From positions 1 through 64,000 of the forward strand of contig DATJAY010000011.1 in assembly GCA_035515795.1 (NCBI GenBank): a stretch of 64,000 nucleotides of DNA, in the 5' to 3' direction. The DNA comes from Candidatus Acidiferrales bacterium. GTDB taxonomy: Bacteria > Bacteroidota > Ignavibacteria > Kryptoniales > JAKASW01. Positions 35,501-45,078 of the stretch are shown in pieces. Both the position numbers and the translations under genes were made by a program. The notes beneath the pieces were generated by a model that was not told the DNA's origin, searched no databases, and saw only the letters and a list, made by a program, of their open reading frames with translations. The number at the start of each line of letters is the position of its first letter. The first letter of the stretch is position 1.

Positions 35501-36550
35501 ATGAATAAAATAAAAATATATTCGGTCGTTACGGTTGTGTTCGCTCTTATCGTGGTCGTATTGTTGCACAACCGCTCCCAAATAAAAGCGGAGACAAAGA
35601 AGTCGACGCTTGATGCATACACTGTCAGCGTTGCGACGGTCGACAAGAGAGAAATCGCAGACAGCATCGATATCGTCGGGACCATAGATGCCAACAACGA
35701 TGTCGCCATAGTTTCCGAAGCACAGGGAAAGGTAACAAAAGTTTTTGCCGATGTAGGTGATTACAGAGCCGCCGGTTCTGTACTAATACAGATTGACGAC
35801 GAGCTTGCTTTGGCTGCAATGAATGCCGCAAAAGTTAATTTTGAAAAAGCAAAGAAAGATCATGAAAGATTCCAGGAACTATATAAAGACAAAGCGGTCA
35901 CAGATGCCCAGCTCGAAAACGCGGAGCTCGCCTACGAAACCGCCGACGATCAATATGTAGTGGCACGACGTCAGTATGAAAATACAAGAGTTACGGCGCC
36001 TATCTCCGGAATCGTTACCTCACGGGTAGTCGATGTCGGCACTTATGTAAACAGCAAGACGGTTGTCGCTGACATCGTGGACATTTCAAAATTGAAGACC
36101 ACCGTCAATGTGGACGAGCACGACGTTTTTGGACTCAAGGTTGGCGACAGAGTGGAGATTTCGACGGGAATTTATCCGGGGGTAAGGTTCTCAGGCTTCA
36201 TAAAAACCATCAGCGTGAAGGGGGATGCATCTCACACTTATCCTGTTGAGGTGGATTTCTCGAACGGCAAAGAACATCCGCTGAAGGCGGGTATGTTTGC
36301 TCACGTATTGTTTGCCAAAAGATTCGACGGTCAATGCCTCACGATTCCGCGTCAAGCTTTGGTAGGGAGCGTTGAAGAGCCGCAAGTATATACCGTTGAA
36401 AACGGGATCGCAAGATTAAGAAACGTCGTAATCGGTTCGGCTTATGACAATTACCTTGAAGTATTGGACGGGCTTCACGAGGGAGAAACCGTTGTTATCA
36501 ACGGGCAGAACAATCTCCAGGATGGGAGCAAGGTAAGCATTGTCGAATGA
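35501..36550 (+). CDS. RND efflux membrane fusion protein (periplasmic adaptor)
   Basis: A 349-residue adaptor of the AcrA/MexA (HlyD_D23) family. One N-terminal membrane segment (VVTVVFALIVVVLLH), a split lipoyl domain (VAIVSEAQGKVTKVFADVGD and TRVTAPISGIVTSRVVDVGT) around a short helical hairpin, a beta-barrel domain and a C-terminal membrane-proximal domain (IPRQALVGSVEEPQVYTVEN). It has no lipobox. The start follows GAGGTGACAA. The RND pump gene starts 50 nt downstream; together they form the inner-membrane part of an efflux system. Confidence 0.9.
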   Translation: MNKIKIYSVVTVVFALIVVVLLHNRSQIKAETKKSTLDAYTVSVATVDKREIADSIDIVGTIDANNDVAIVSEAQGKVTKVFADVGDYRAAGSVLIQIDDELALAAMNAAKVNFEKAKKDHERFQELYKDKAVTDAQLENAELAYETADDQYVVARRQYENTRVTAPISGIVTSRVVDVGTYVNSKTVVADIVDISKLKTTVNVDEHDVFGLKVGDRVEISTGIYPGVRFSGFIKTISVKGDASHTYPVEVDFSNGKEHPLKAGMFAHVLFAKRFDGQCLTIPRQALVGSVEEPQVYTVENGIARLRNVVIGSAYDNYLEVLDGLHEGETVVINGQNNLQDGSKVSIVE

Positions 36551-36599
36551 TCGACACTTATGAAAATGAAAATGAATAAGTTGAAAAGGGATTCTTGAC

Positions 36600-39500
36600 A
36601 TGACGATAACTGAATTAGCGATAAAGAGGCCGACCTTGATCGTGGTGATATTCGGCGCGCTCGCGTTGCTCGGACTGTTCAGCCTGACGAGATTGAATTA
36701 CGAGCTTCTTCCGAAAATCACGCCGCCCGTACTGACGATCTCAACGATTTATCCGGGAGCTTCTCCAAATGAAGTGGAAAACTCCGTGACGAAGCCGGTG
36801 GAGGATGCGGTTTCTTCATTGGACCAGATCGACGACATCACCTCGCGGTCTAATGAGGGAGTTTCTTTTGTGATGATTCAATTCCGGCAATCTGCCGACG
36901 TAAACACGCAGATGCAGCTGGCACAACAGAAGATCGATCAGATCGTAAGCACGCTTCCGGCGGGAGTAAAGACCCCGACAATTTCGAAGTTTGAGCTTGA
37001 TGCAATTCCGGTGTTGAGAATGGGGGTCACGAGCAATATGCCCTCCACGCAGTTTTACCAGTTCATAATCGACAGGATTCAACCGAGACTTTCGGAAGTC
37101 CCCGGCGTAGGTCAGGTCACGCTGGTCGGCGGGGATGAAAGGGAAATCCGCATCAACCTGAATGCCGATAAGCTGAAGGCATATGGATTATCTATTTTAC
37201 AGGTGTTGAATGTAATTCAAAATTCCAACGTTGATTTTCCCACCGGCAAACTTGAGAACAATAGCAATCAGTTGGTTGTCCGTCTTGCGGGAAAATTTTC
37301 CTCGGTGGATGCTATTAGAAATCTTATTATTGAAAAATCAAATGGTGGAGGTGATGTAAAGCTTTCAGATGTTGCTGACGTTGAGGATGGTCATAAAGAA
37401 TACACCACCATCAATAGAATTAACGGCGTGACGTCTGTCGGCATTCTTGTACAAAAACAAACAGATGCAAACGCCGTGGATGTCAGCAGAATGGTGCGCG
37501 CCGAGTTGGGCAGGATCGAAAAAGACTACCGTGCGCAAAATATCAGGTTTAATATTTCCCAGGACGCTTCTCAGTTTACGATAGATGCGGCAAACGGCGT
37601 GAAGTTCGATCTCATGCTCGCCGTCGTTCTGGTCGCAGTAGTCATGCTTTTGTTTCTCCATAGCGTTCGCAACTCATTTATAGTGATGCTTGCCATTCCG
37701 GCGTCGATACTTTCCACTTTCGTGGTCATGTACGCTCTCGGGTACACCCTCAATTTGATGACTCTGTTAGGGCTATCTCTCGTCGTCGGCATTCTTGTGG
37801 ATGACTCGATCGTCGTCATAGAGAATATTCACCATCATCTCGAAAAGGGGGAAGAGCCGAGAGTCGCGGCAGTCAAAGGAAGGAATGAAATTGGATTTGC
37901 CGCATTATCGATAACCATGGTCGACGTGGTGATATATGTTCCGCTTGCGCTGACCAGCGGATTAATCGGCAACATAATCCGTGAGTTTTCTGTCGTCGTG
38001 GTAATCTCGACTCTGCTCAGTCTTTTCGTCTCGTTCACCGTAACCCCGCTCCTCGCTTCGAGGATCAGTAAAATCGAAGAGATGACAGATGGAACTCTCA
38101 TCGGGAGGTTTGCACTGCAATTTGAAAAATATTTCCGCAGGATCATTGCGAATTATCTTCAGGTATTGAAATGGAGTTTGAACAACCGATGGAAAGTTGT
38201 GACGATCTCAGCCGTGCTGTTTTTCGCAGCGCTTTCACTCGCTCCGCTTGGATTCATAGGAGCGGAATTCATTACCCAGTCCGATAGAGGTGAGTTTGCC
38301 GTTACTCTTGAGACCCCGTCAGATTACTCGCTCGACAATACAAACTTTGTAACCGAGAAAGTAGAAAAATATATCAACAACCTTCCGGAAGTGAAAAGCG
38401 ATTTTGTGCAGGTGGGCGCATCAAACGAAGGATTGATAGGACAAACGTCAAATAACAGCTCAGAGCTTGATGTTGAGTTGGTTCCAAAAGAAGAACGCAA
38501 AAAGTCTACTGACGAGGTAGGAGAGGAAATTAAAAACTTTGCCTACCAAATTCCCGGAGTGAAAGTACGTGTTAATCCCATCGGACTTTTCGGAACCGCA
38601 AATCAGACACCGATTCAATTAATAGTCAACAGTTCCAATCGCGAAGACGTCTTGAAATCCGCCGAGATACTCGAGAGAGTTGTCAAATCGATTCCTGGAA
38701 CAGCGGACGTTCGCCTGTCCACCGAGGCCGGGAATCCCGAAATGAGAGTAGATATAGACCGCCAGAAACTTGCGAACTTCGGGCTCTCGATCGTCGACGT
38801 CGGCGCGGCTCTGCAGGTAGCAATGCAGGGAAATGATGATGCTAAATTCCGGGACGGAAACGACGATTACAATATTCTTGTCTCCCTGGACAAATTTGAC
38901 AGATCGAAGATTTCCGACTTGAAGCAGATGACATTCATAAACAATCGCGGACAGTCTATCCAGCTTCAACAATTCGCCGGCGTCTACCAATCGACGGGTC
39001 CGACTTCATTGCAAAGGTTTGACCGGGTGAATGCGGTTACAGTTTATTCTCAGGTTATCGGCCGGCCCACCGGAAGTGTCGGAGAGGATATTAAGAATGC
39101 GATGGCCAAAGAAAAGATTCCTTCCGGCGTTGATATTGCTTATTGGGGAGACCTCAAGAACCAGTCGGATGCCTTCGGGAGTCTCGGGCTGGCACTCGTT
39201 GCGGCAATCATCTTTGTCTATTTGGTAATGGTCGCTTTGTACGATTCTTACATCGATCCGTTTGTGATCCTTTTTTCCATACCGGTAGCCATGGTGGGGG
39301 CGTTCCTTGCACTTGCATTGACGATGAAATCCTTAAACATATTTTCCATCCTGGGAATAATAATGTTGGTCGGACTGGTAGGCAAAAATGCGATTCTGCT
39401 TGTTGACCGTACGAACCAGAAGAGACGAGAAGATGGACTCTCAATTTATGATGCACTGATCGAGGCGGGCGAGAGTCGAATAAGGCCGATCTTAATGACA

Positions 39501-39743
39501 ACGACCGCGATGGTAATCGGAATGCTGCCGCTTGCTCTTTCGACAGATTCGGGTTCGGAGTGGAAGACCGGACTCGCATGGGGAATTATCGGCGGACTTC
39601 TCAGCTCAATGTTTTTAACATTGATCCTCGTTCCTGTGGTGTATGTAATAGTTGAACGAGTGCAGTTGAGAATCAAAGTGCTATTCGCGGGGAGGAAGAA
39701 AGAAACTGTCCGTGAGCTTCAACCGGAGGTCGTGAAAGGCTAA
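36600..39743 (+). CDS. RND family efflux pump permease (HAE1-like)
   Basis: A 1047-residue inner-membrane transporter of the AcrB/MexB type with twelve helices and two large periplasmic loops. The proton-relay Asp pair is in VGILVDDSIVVIEN and the relay Lys in VGLVGKNAILLVDR. The N-terminus ITELAIKRPTLIVVIFG is typical. The protein is driven by proton motive force and exports hydrophobic compounds with the adaptor encoded upstream. No outer-membrane channel gene (TolC/OprM type) is present, so the pump must use one encoded elsewhere. Confidence 0.93.
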   Translation: MTITELAIKRPTLIVVIFGALALLGLFSLTRLNYELLPKITPPVLTISTIYPGASPNEVENSVTKPVEDAVSSLDQIDDITSRSNEGVSFVMIQFRQSADVNTQMQLAQQKIDQIVSTLPAGVKTPTISKFELDAIPVLRMGVTSNMPSTQFYQFIIDRIQPRLSEVPGVGQVTLVGGDEREIRINLNADKLKAYGLSILQVLNVIQNSNVDFPTGKLENNSNQLVVRLAGKFSSVDAIRNLIIEKSNGGGDVKLSDVADVEDGHKEYTTINRINGVTSVGILVQKQTDANAVDVSRMVRAELGRIEKDYRAQNIRFNISQDASQFTIDAANGVKFDLMLAVVLVAVVMLLFLHSVRNSFIVMLAIPASILSTFVVMYALGYTLNLMTLLGLSLVVGILVDDSIVVIENIHHHLEKGEEPRVAAVKGRNEIGFAALSITMVDVVIYVPLALTSGLIGNIIREFSVVVVISTLLSLFVSFTVTPLLASRISKIEEMTDGTLIGRFALQFEKYFRRIIANYLQVLKWSLNNRWKVVTISAVLFFAALSLAPLGFIGAEFITQSDRGEFAVTLETPSDYSLDNTNFVTEKVEKYINNLPEVKSDFVQVGASNEGLIGQTSNNSSELDVELVPKEERKKSTDEVGEEIKNFAYQIPGVKVRVNPIGLFGTANQTPIQLIVNSSNREDVLKSAEILERVVKSIPGTADVRLSTEAGNPEMRVDIDRQKLANFGLSIVDVGAALQVAMQGNDDAKFRDGNDDYNILVSLDKFDRSKISDLKQMTFINNRGQSIQLQQFAGVYQSTGPTSLQRFDRVNAVTVYSQVIGRPTGSVGEDIKNAMAKEKIPSGVDIAYWGDLKNQSDAFGSLGLALVAAIIFVYLVMVALYDSYIDPFVILFSIPVAMVGAFLALALTMKSLNIFSILGIIMLVGLVGKNAILLVDRTNQKRREDGLSIYDALIEAGESRIRPILMTTTAMVIGMLPLALSTDSGSEWKTGLAWGIIGGLLSSMFLTLILVPVVYVIVERVQLRIKVLFAGRKKETVRELQPEVVKG

Positions 39744-40146
39744 TGCATGTAAAGGAAAGCGTGCGGTGAGGTTAGGCGTCATCGAAAAGGTCGACGGCGG
39801 CATTCAATAGTTATGATTCGACTGCCACTCTGACTCTCGTGTCCTAATTTGAATCCTATTTCGGATTGGAATCAAATTAACCACAAGGACCGTCAGGCGT
39901 CACTGAGGTTTTGATAACTCCAGACTGCCTTGCACCGCTTTGCCTTACTGGCGATCAACGTAACTCTTCATGTTTGGACTAAATCAAAATTGGATACTAT
40001 CGGGGGGTATCTTCGCTTGAATATTAGCTATCGCTGCTATAATTTCTCGTGTATGATCCCGTCCATGAGAGTCTAGAAGTCTTCGCGGCGCTACAGGTTG
40101 GTTTCGGGAAAGCATTTTCAGACTTAGAATGTTGGGAAGGAGTTTT
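39744..40146 (+). other. Intergenic stretch upstream of the LacI gene
   Basis: About 400 bases without a supported gene. An imperfect stem near 39845-39877 (AATTTGA with TCAAATT, plus ATCC with GGAT) could end the RND transcript. A small inverted repeat GATAC/GTATC (39993-39997 and 40007-40011, 9-nt spacer) lies about 135 nt upstream of the LacI start and could be an operator; support is weak. Confidence 0.35.
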
Positions 40147-41178
40147 ATGGGCTCAAGAGTTACTATATTGGATGTCATGCGTGAGGCCGGAGTGGGCATC
40201 GGCACAGTCTCCCGCGTGCTGAACAACTCTCCGCACGTCAGTCAGGAAAAGAGGAAGCGCGTTATGGAGGTTGCAAAGAGGCTAAATTATCAGCCGCATA
40301 CTTATGCTCAGCGGCTTGCGCGCCGCCAGGCTGAAACAATTTCTGCTATCATTCCCTTTTTCTCTACCTATTTCTTTGCGACCGTGCTTCATGGAGTACA
40401 GGATAGAAGCTCAGAGTTTGGCTATGACCTGGTGCTTTACGGCGTCAACCATGTGGATCAAATGGAGTCTCACATAAGCTCTGCGCTTCAGCGGGGAAAA
40501 GTTGATGGCCTCCTTTTTTTCTCGATGAAGCTCCCGCCTAAGACTGTACCACGATTGAAGGAATCCAAACTCCCGGTTGTGCTGGTTGACACCTCTCTTC
40601 CGGAATTTGATTCTATATCAGTTGCTAACGCCGAAGGCGCCTATACGGCGGTCAGACATCTGATACAGCTTGGTCATCGTTCGATCGGTATGATTGGTGC
40701 CCGATCGGTGAGCACTCCCGCGACTGAGAGACTCGATGGTTATAAACGGGCTCTCAATGAACAGGGGCTCGTTTTCTGCGAAGACTTGGTGAAGGTTGGA
40801 AATACTATAAAGTTTGACGGCTTCAACCGCGAAGCGGGTTATGAGGCCATGGTCGAGTTTATTAAGATGGGTAGTGACATGCCGAGAGCTTTTTTTATTT
40901 CGTCTGACATACAGGCGATGGGCGCCATTGCCGCGCTCACCGAAAACGGTTTCAGCGTGCCGGAAGACGTCGCAATCGTGGGGTTTGACGACATCGAACT
41001 CGCTGAATACTTCAAGTTAACTACCATGCGCCAGCCGATGTACCAGATGGGAGCACTTGCTGTTGAACGTCTCGTGAAGAGGATGTCGTCCCCCGACATG
41101 GAAATTCTTCACACCACATTTTCGCCAACATTGGTTGTCAGAGACAGCTGTGGTGCCTTGAACAGGAGCCGCGATTAG
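40147..41178 (+). CDS. LacI family transcriptional regulator
   Basis: A 343-residue regulator: N-terminal LacI helix-turn-helix and hinge (VTILDVMREAGVGIGTVSRV, then LNNSPHVSQEKRKRV and AKRLNYQP), followed by a periplasmic-binding-protein-like effector domain (ISAIIPFFSTYFFATVLHG, VDGLLFFSMK, GFDDIELAEYFKLTTMRQP). The ATG at 40147 is chosen over 40129 because GGAAGGAG lies just before it and the HTH begins immediately after. It stands 150 nt upstream of bioB, but a LacI protein regulating biotin genes would be unusual; LacI members normally sense sugars, so the target may be elsewhere. Confidence 0.9.
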   Translation: MGSRVTILDVMREAGVGIGTVSRVLNNSPHVSQEKRKRVMEVAKRLNYQPHTYAQRLARRQAETISAIIPFFSTYFFATVLHGVQDRSSEFGYDLVLYGVNHVDQMESHISSALQRGKVDGLLFFSMKLPPKTVPRLKESKLPVVLVDTSLPEFDSISVANAEGAYTAVRHLIQLGHRSIGMIGARSVSTPATERLDGYKRALNEQGLVFCEDLVKVGNTIKFDGFNREAGYEAMVEFIKMGSDMPRAFFISSDIQAMGAIAALTENGFSVPEDVAIVGFDDIELAEYFKLTTMRQPMYQMGALAVERLVKRMSSPDMEILHTTFSPTLVVRDSCGALNRSRD

Positions 41179-41182
41179 TTTT

Positions 41183-41220
41183 TCCCCACCTTTTGCCGAT
41201 AACCGGCAAATGTCGGGGGA
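41183..41220 (+). terminator. Stem-loop between the LacI gene and bioB
   Basis: TTTGCCG (41192-41198) pairs with CGGCAAA (41204-41210) over a 5-nt loop, and flanking TCCCC and GGGGGA can extend the stem. It lies just after the LacI stop and about 115 nt before bioB. It may terminate the LacI transcript or act as a leader structure for the biotin genes; no T-run follows. Confidence 0.4.
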
Positions 41221-41330
41221 TGCTTTAGGCACAGGCAGACGGCTGACTCTCTTTAAGAATCCATCCCCAGGGATTATATTCCCATTCAAGGAATTTCTAC
41301 GAATTATTCAACAGACAGAGAGTTATACTG

Positions 41331-42323
41331 ATGGAATCAATAAATGGAGAGCTTGCTGAAGTCCGTTATGATTGGACGAACGGTGAAATAAAAAGTATTT
41401 ATAATCTTCCGCTGCTTGAATTGATTTACGCCGCAGCGACTGTCCACAGACAATACCATAATCCCTCTGAGATCCAGGTTTGTTCACTTCTATCGATAAA
41501 GACGGGCGGGTGCACGGAAGATTGTGCCTACTGTTCACAATCCGTGCATTATAATACGGGCGTAGAGGTACAGTCGCTTCTTTCGTTCGATGAGGTTTTA
41601 AGGAAAGCGGAAAGCGCAAAGTACGCGGGCGCGACTAGATTCTGCATGGGGGCGGCATGGCGCGAGGTTCGTGACAATAAGGATTTCGACCGCGTATTGG
41701 AAATGGTAAGAGCAGTGAACGATCTCGGGCTCGAAGTGTGTGCCACTCTCGGAATGATTACTGAAGCTCAAGCACTGAAGCTCAAAGAAGCAGGATTGTA
41801 TGCTTACAATCATAACATTGACACTTCGGACGCGCATTATAAAAAGATAATTACGACTCGGACGTACCAGGATCGTCTGGACACAATTAAAAATACGCGG
41901 AAGGCGGCTATCACTGTCTGTTGCGGCGGCATCATCGGAATGGGAGAATCTATGGACGACCGCATCGCCATGCTGATGACGCTTGCCAATCTCAATCCGC
42001 ATCCGGAATCGGTTCCTATAAATGCACTAGTTCCAATCGAAGGGACGCCGCTGGAAGGTCAGGAACGGGTAAATGCGTGGGAATTTGCCAGGATGATTGC
42101 GACGGCAAGAATTGTCATGCCCAGATCTATCGTTAGACTTTCGGCAGGAAGACTTCAGCTTTCCCAGGAGGCTCAGGCGCTTTGTTTCCTTGCGGGAGCG
42201 AATTCCATTTTTGCCGGCGACAAGCTGCTGACTACTTCAAACCCCGCTCTCGATGAAGATGCAAAATTATTATCTGTGCTGGGGGTAAGACCGAGGAAAC
42301 CATTTGAGTCCATTAACGGATGA
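41331..42323 (+). CDS. bioB: Biotin synthase
   Basis: A 330-residue radical SAM enzyme that inserts sulfur into dethiobiotin, the last step of biotin synthesis. The [4Fe-4S]/SAM motif is [19 protein letters not shown] (CxxxCxxC). Other family landmarks are [32 protein letters not shown] and [13 protein letters not shown]; the Arg/Asn/Cys residues that hold the [2Fe-2S] cluster fall in [20 protein letters not shown] and IVRLSAGR. Length is normal. The ribosome binding site is weak. It begins a plus-strand run of biotin genes. Confidence 0.97.
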   Translation: MESINGELAEVRYDWTNGEIKSIYNLPLLELIYAAATVHRQYHNPSEIQVCSLLSIKTGGCTEDCAYCSQSVHYNTGVEVQSLLSFDEVLRKAESAKYAGATRFCMGAAWREVRDNKDFDRVLEMVRAVNDLGLEVCATLGMITEAQALKLKEAGLYAYNHNIDTSDAHYKKIITTRTYQDRLDTIKNTRKAAITVCCGGIIGMGESMDDRIAMLMTLANLNPHPESVPINALVPIEGTPLEGQERVNAWEFARMIATARIVMPRSIVRLSAGRLQLSQEAQALCFLAGANSIFAGDKLLTTSNPALDEDAKLLSVLGVRPRKPFESING

Positions 42324-42365
42324 CGAAACGGTGGATAAGTAAATTATTTATCGTGGAACGAACCG

Positions 42366-43925
42366 GTGGCTGAAAAGAACGGGATGACATCATCAAACAA
42401 AAATGAGCGACTGGACATCCGGATCTCTTTCGTTTTGTTGATGCTCGCTGGCGTGTGCATATTCATGACGGAGAATCGTGACGGGGAGTTCGTCGCCGGA
42501 GGAGGGCTGTACGGCGGTAATTCTTTTCACTGCCTCGCCATCTCTAATAACCTCATGACCGGTGATCATCCTCTATTCATGTATGCAAGCAAGGAGCTGC
42601 ATCATGGTACGCCCGTCTATGATGCTTACAACAGATTTCCAATATTCCCTTTTCTACTTACCGGGTTACTGACGCATCCTTTTGAGCACAGCTTGGCACT
42701 GCAAACCTATGCAGCGCGCCAGTTGATGAATGTCTTTTTCTTCCTGACTATCGTAGCGGTGTTCCTGTTGGTGCAAAGGCTTGTGGGGAACAAGTACGCG
42801 GCGCTCGTAGTTACACTAGTGGCACTCTCATCATACTATATGCTTTCCTATCATGACATGATCTTCAATGACATCCCGGCGCTCTTGGGTTTTGTTGTGG
42901 CGCTGCATGGAGTGGTGATGGTACAAAAATCGAGTTTAAGAATCTCGAATGTTTTGTTTTATTCTTTGCTCCCCGTAAGTTTCGGATGGCAACCATACGC
43001 AGTTTATGCCACATGGCTTTTGATAGATGGAACAGAGCTTTTGTTTGGCGGGACGGGTCCGGTAAAGAAGAGATTTTCGACATTTGTTAAGCGGCCTTCG
43101 TTTGTCATTACAGGTGTAGCATTGCTCTGGGGTGCGCTGGTGCTTGGGCTGCAATTGTTCAACGAATGGAGAATTGTAGGCGGATCATTTGCAGATTTGC
43201 CAAGCGTAAACAGTGCACTCTGGAGAACAGGAATCGCCTCGGCACAGGGACACACACAGTTCTTATGGACATTTGACTGGGCCAGCTACCTTCCGGCGCA
43301 GGCACATGCGATGGCGTTAATGCTTATTCCATTCTGGCCGGTTCTGCAGGTCGAACCGGGCACGAATGCTTCAGCCCTCCTCGTGATATCACTGGTTGCT
43401 TACAGTGTGCTGAGGTACATGAAGGACAAATCTGCCGCGAATAAAGTTCACGTCGTGATGATTTTTTCGGGTTTGTTGTGGACATTTCCGATGAAGAACT
43501 TTGTGGCTCTCCACGAATTCCAATCTATTTTCTACGTAGGGTTTGCAGTTAGCGTGTATACGACGCTTCTCTCGCTATTGCATTTTAATTTGTCCTCGTG
43601 GCGACTTCTTGCGGTAGATATCTCTCTGGCTTTTCTTATCGCGCTCTCTATGTTCAATCATCTTCAAACTCAGTCTTCGGACATGAATCGGATTACGGCC
43701 GAATTTCAGAACATTCGTGAGTTCTTGCCACAAAATGGAAAAGTCTACGTCGATGGCGATCGCCAGCGAATGTTAGCATCCCATGCAATTGATTTTTTTC
43801 TCGCCGGCTGCTGGCTCACGCCGCCTCAGGAGGCTGACTACGTCGTTTCTCAGAGATCCGATTATGGTGGAGAGAAGCTGACTTTTAATTCTGAATTCAA
43901 CTTGTTTAAAGCATCAGGCAAGTGA
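42366..43925 (+). CDS. GT-C-like polytopic membrane protein within the biotin cluster
   Basis: A 519-residue protein with about ten to twelve helices. The long first luminal/periplasmic loop (GGNSFHCLAISNNL, then HHGTPVYDAYNRFPIFPFLL) followed by helix pairs resembles GT39/ArnT-type glycosyltransferases of the GT-C fold, but I see no firm family signature and the usual acidic DE/ED catalytic pair is not obvious. The start is GTG at 42366 or the ATG at 42384. It lies 42 nt after bioB and only 1 nt before the bioF start codon, so it is transcribed, and probably translated, with the biotin genes. A role in biotin metabolism or transport is not known for this family. Confidence 0.6.
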   Translation: MAEKNGMTSSNKNERLDIRISFVLLMLAGVCIFMTENRDGEFVAGGGLYGGNSFHCLAISNNLMTGDHPLFMYASKELHHGTPVYDAYNRFPIFPFLLTGLLTHPFEHSLALQTYAARQLMNVFFFLTIVAVFLLVQRLVGNKYAALVVTLVALSSYYMLSYHDMIFNDIPALLGFVVALHGVVMVQKSSLRISNVLFYSLLPVSFGWQPYAVYATWLLIDGTELLFGGTGPVKKRFSTFVKRPSFVITGVALLWGALVLGLQLFNEWRIVGGSFADLPSVNSALWRTGIASAQGHTQFLWTFDWASYLPAQAHAMALMLIPFWPVLQVEPGTNASALLVISLVAYSVLRYMKDKSAANKVHVVMIFSGLLWTFPMKNFVALHEFQSIFYVGFAVSVYTTLLSLLHFNLSSWRLLAVDISLAFLIALSMFNHLQTQSSDMNRITAEFQNIREFLPQNGKVYVDGDRQRMLASHAIDFFLAGCWLTPPQEADYVVSQRSDYGGEKLTFNSEFNLFKASGK

Positions 43926-43926
43926 C

Positions 43927-45078
43927 ATGACTGATATAGAGGAAAAGCTTCAGAAGGCACTTGAACAGAGGGAGAGCGATCATTCACTCCGGAGTCTTCC
44001 TGACGAACATAGGGGTACACCAAGCGACAGACTTATAGATTTCTGTTCCAATGACTACCTGGGATTTTCCCGTTCTGAAATTCTCCGCGAAAAAATTTTG
44101 CAGGCAGAGAGGCTATATGACGATGCACGGATCGGCTCGACGGGCTCGCGACTCATATCGGGAAATACTCGGTTATGTGAAGAACTTGAGGATCAAATTG
44201 CAAAATTTCACCACGCTGAAGCGGGGTTGATCTTCAATTCCGGTTATGATGCGAATGTCGGGATTTTTTCCAGCATGCCGGAAAGAACCGACACGATTCT
44301 CTACGACCAACTTGTTCATGCTTCGATCAGGGACGGAATAAGATTGAGTTACGCACGCAGTTTTTCATTCAGACACAATGACCTCGCAGAACTGGAAAGG
44401 AGACTCAACGCGGCGACTGGAAATATTTTTGTCGCTCTCGAGTCCGTATACTCGATGGATGGCGACTGTGCGCCGCTCGTCGAGATATCGGAATTGTGCG
44501 GTCGGTTTGATGCAAATCTGATCGTAGATGAAGCGCACGCAACCGGCGTGTTCGGGGAAAAAGGCGAAGGAAAAGTTGTTGAGCTTGGAATAGAAGAAAA
44601 GATTTTTGCGCGGCTTCATACATTTGGGAAGGCACTCGGCTGTCATGGTTCCATCGTGGTGGGTTCTGAGATTCTTCGCTCATATCTCATTAATTTTGCG
44701 CGCTCATTTATCTACACAACCGCTTTGCCTTTCCATAGCCTGGTTGCCGTCAAGTGCGCATACGAAATGTTGGGCTCGGACCCCCGCCCACTCCATTGCC
44801 TAAGAAATCGCATCTCTTACTTCAAGAAGAAGACTCCCAAATCATTGGCAGAGAGAATGATCCAAAGCGACAGTGCGATTCAATCCCTTATCATCCCTGG
44901 CAATCCCGTCGTCAGAGAATTCGCCGATCAGATCCAAAAAGCGGGCTTCGATGTCCGCCCGATATTGCACCCGACTGTTCCGAGCGGGTCAGAGCGGCTG
45001 CGGATTTGTCTCCATTCATTCAATCAAGAATCGGAAATCGACGGATTGATCGAGACTCTATCTTCACAATCGTCATGA
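43927..45078 (+). CDS. bioF: 8-amino-7-oxononanoate synthase
   Basis: A 383-residue PLP enzyme that condenses pimeloyl-thioester with L-alanine, the first dedicated step of the biotin ring pathway. Motifs: DFCSNDYLGFSRSE, IGSTGSRLISGNTRLCEELE, VDEAHATGVFGEKG (PLP-binding Asp and His) and the Schiff-base Lys in HTFGKALGCHGS. It overlaps bioD by 4 nt (ATGA). The neighbouring bioD and bioA genes make the assignment firm over related alpha-oxoamine synthases such as Kbl. Confidence 0.94.
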   Translation: MTDIEEKLQKALEQRESDHSLRSLPDEHRGTPSDRLIDFCSNDYLGFSRSEILREKILQAERLYDDARIGSTGSRLISGNTRLCEELEDQIAKFHHAEAGLIFNSGYDANVGIFSSMPERTDTILYDQLVHASIRDGIRLSYARSFSFRHNDLAELERRLNAATGNIFVALESVYSMDGDCAPLVEISELCGRFDANLIVDEAHATGVFGEKGEGKVVELGIEEKIFARLHTFGKALGCHGSIVVGSEILRSYLINFARSFIYTTALPFHSLVAVKCAYEMLGSDPRPLHCLRNRISYFKKKTPKSLAERMIQSDSAIQSLIIPGNPVVREFADQIQKAGFDVRPILHPTVPSGSERLRICLHSFNQESEIDGLIETLSSQSS

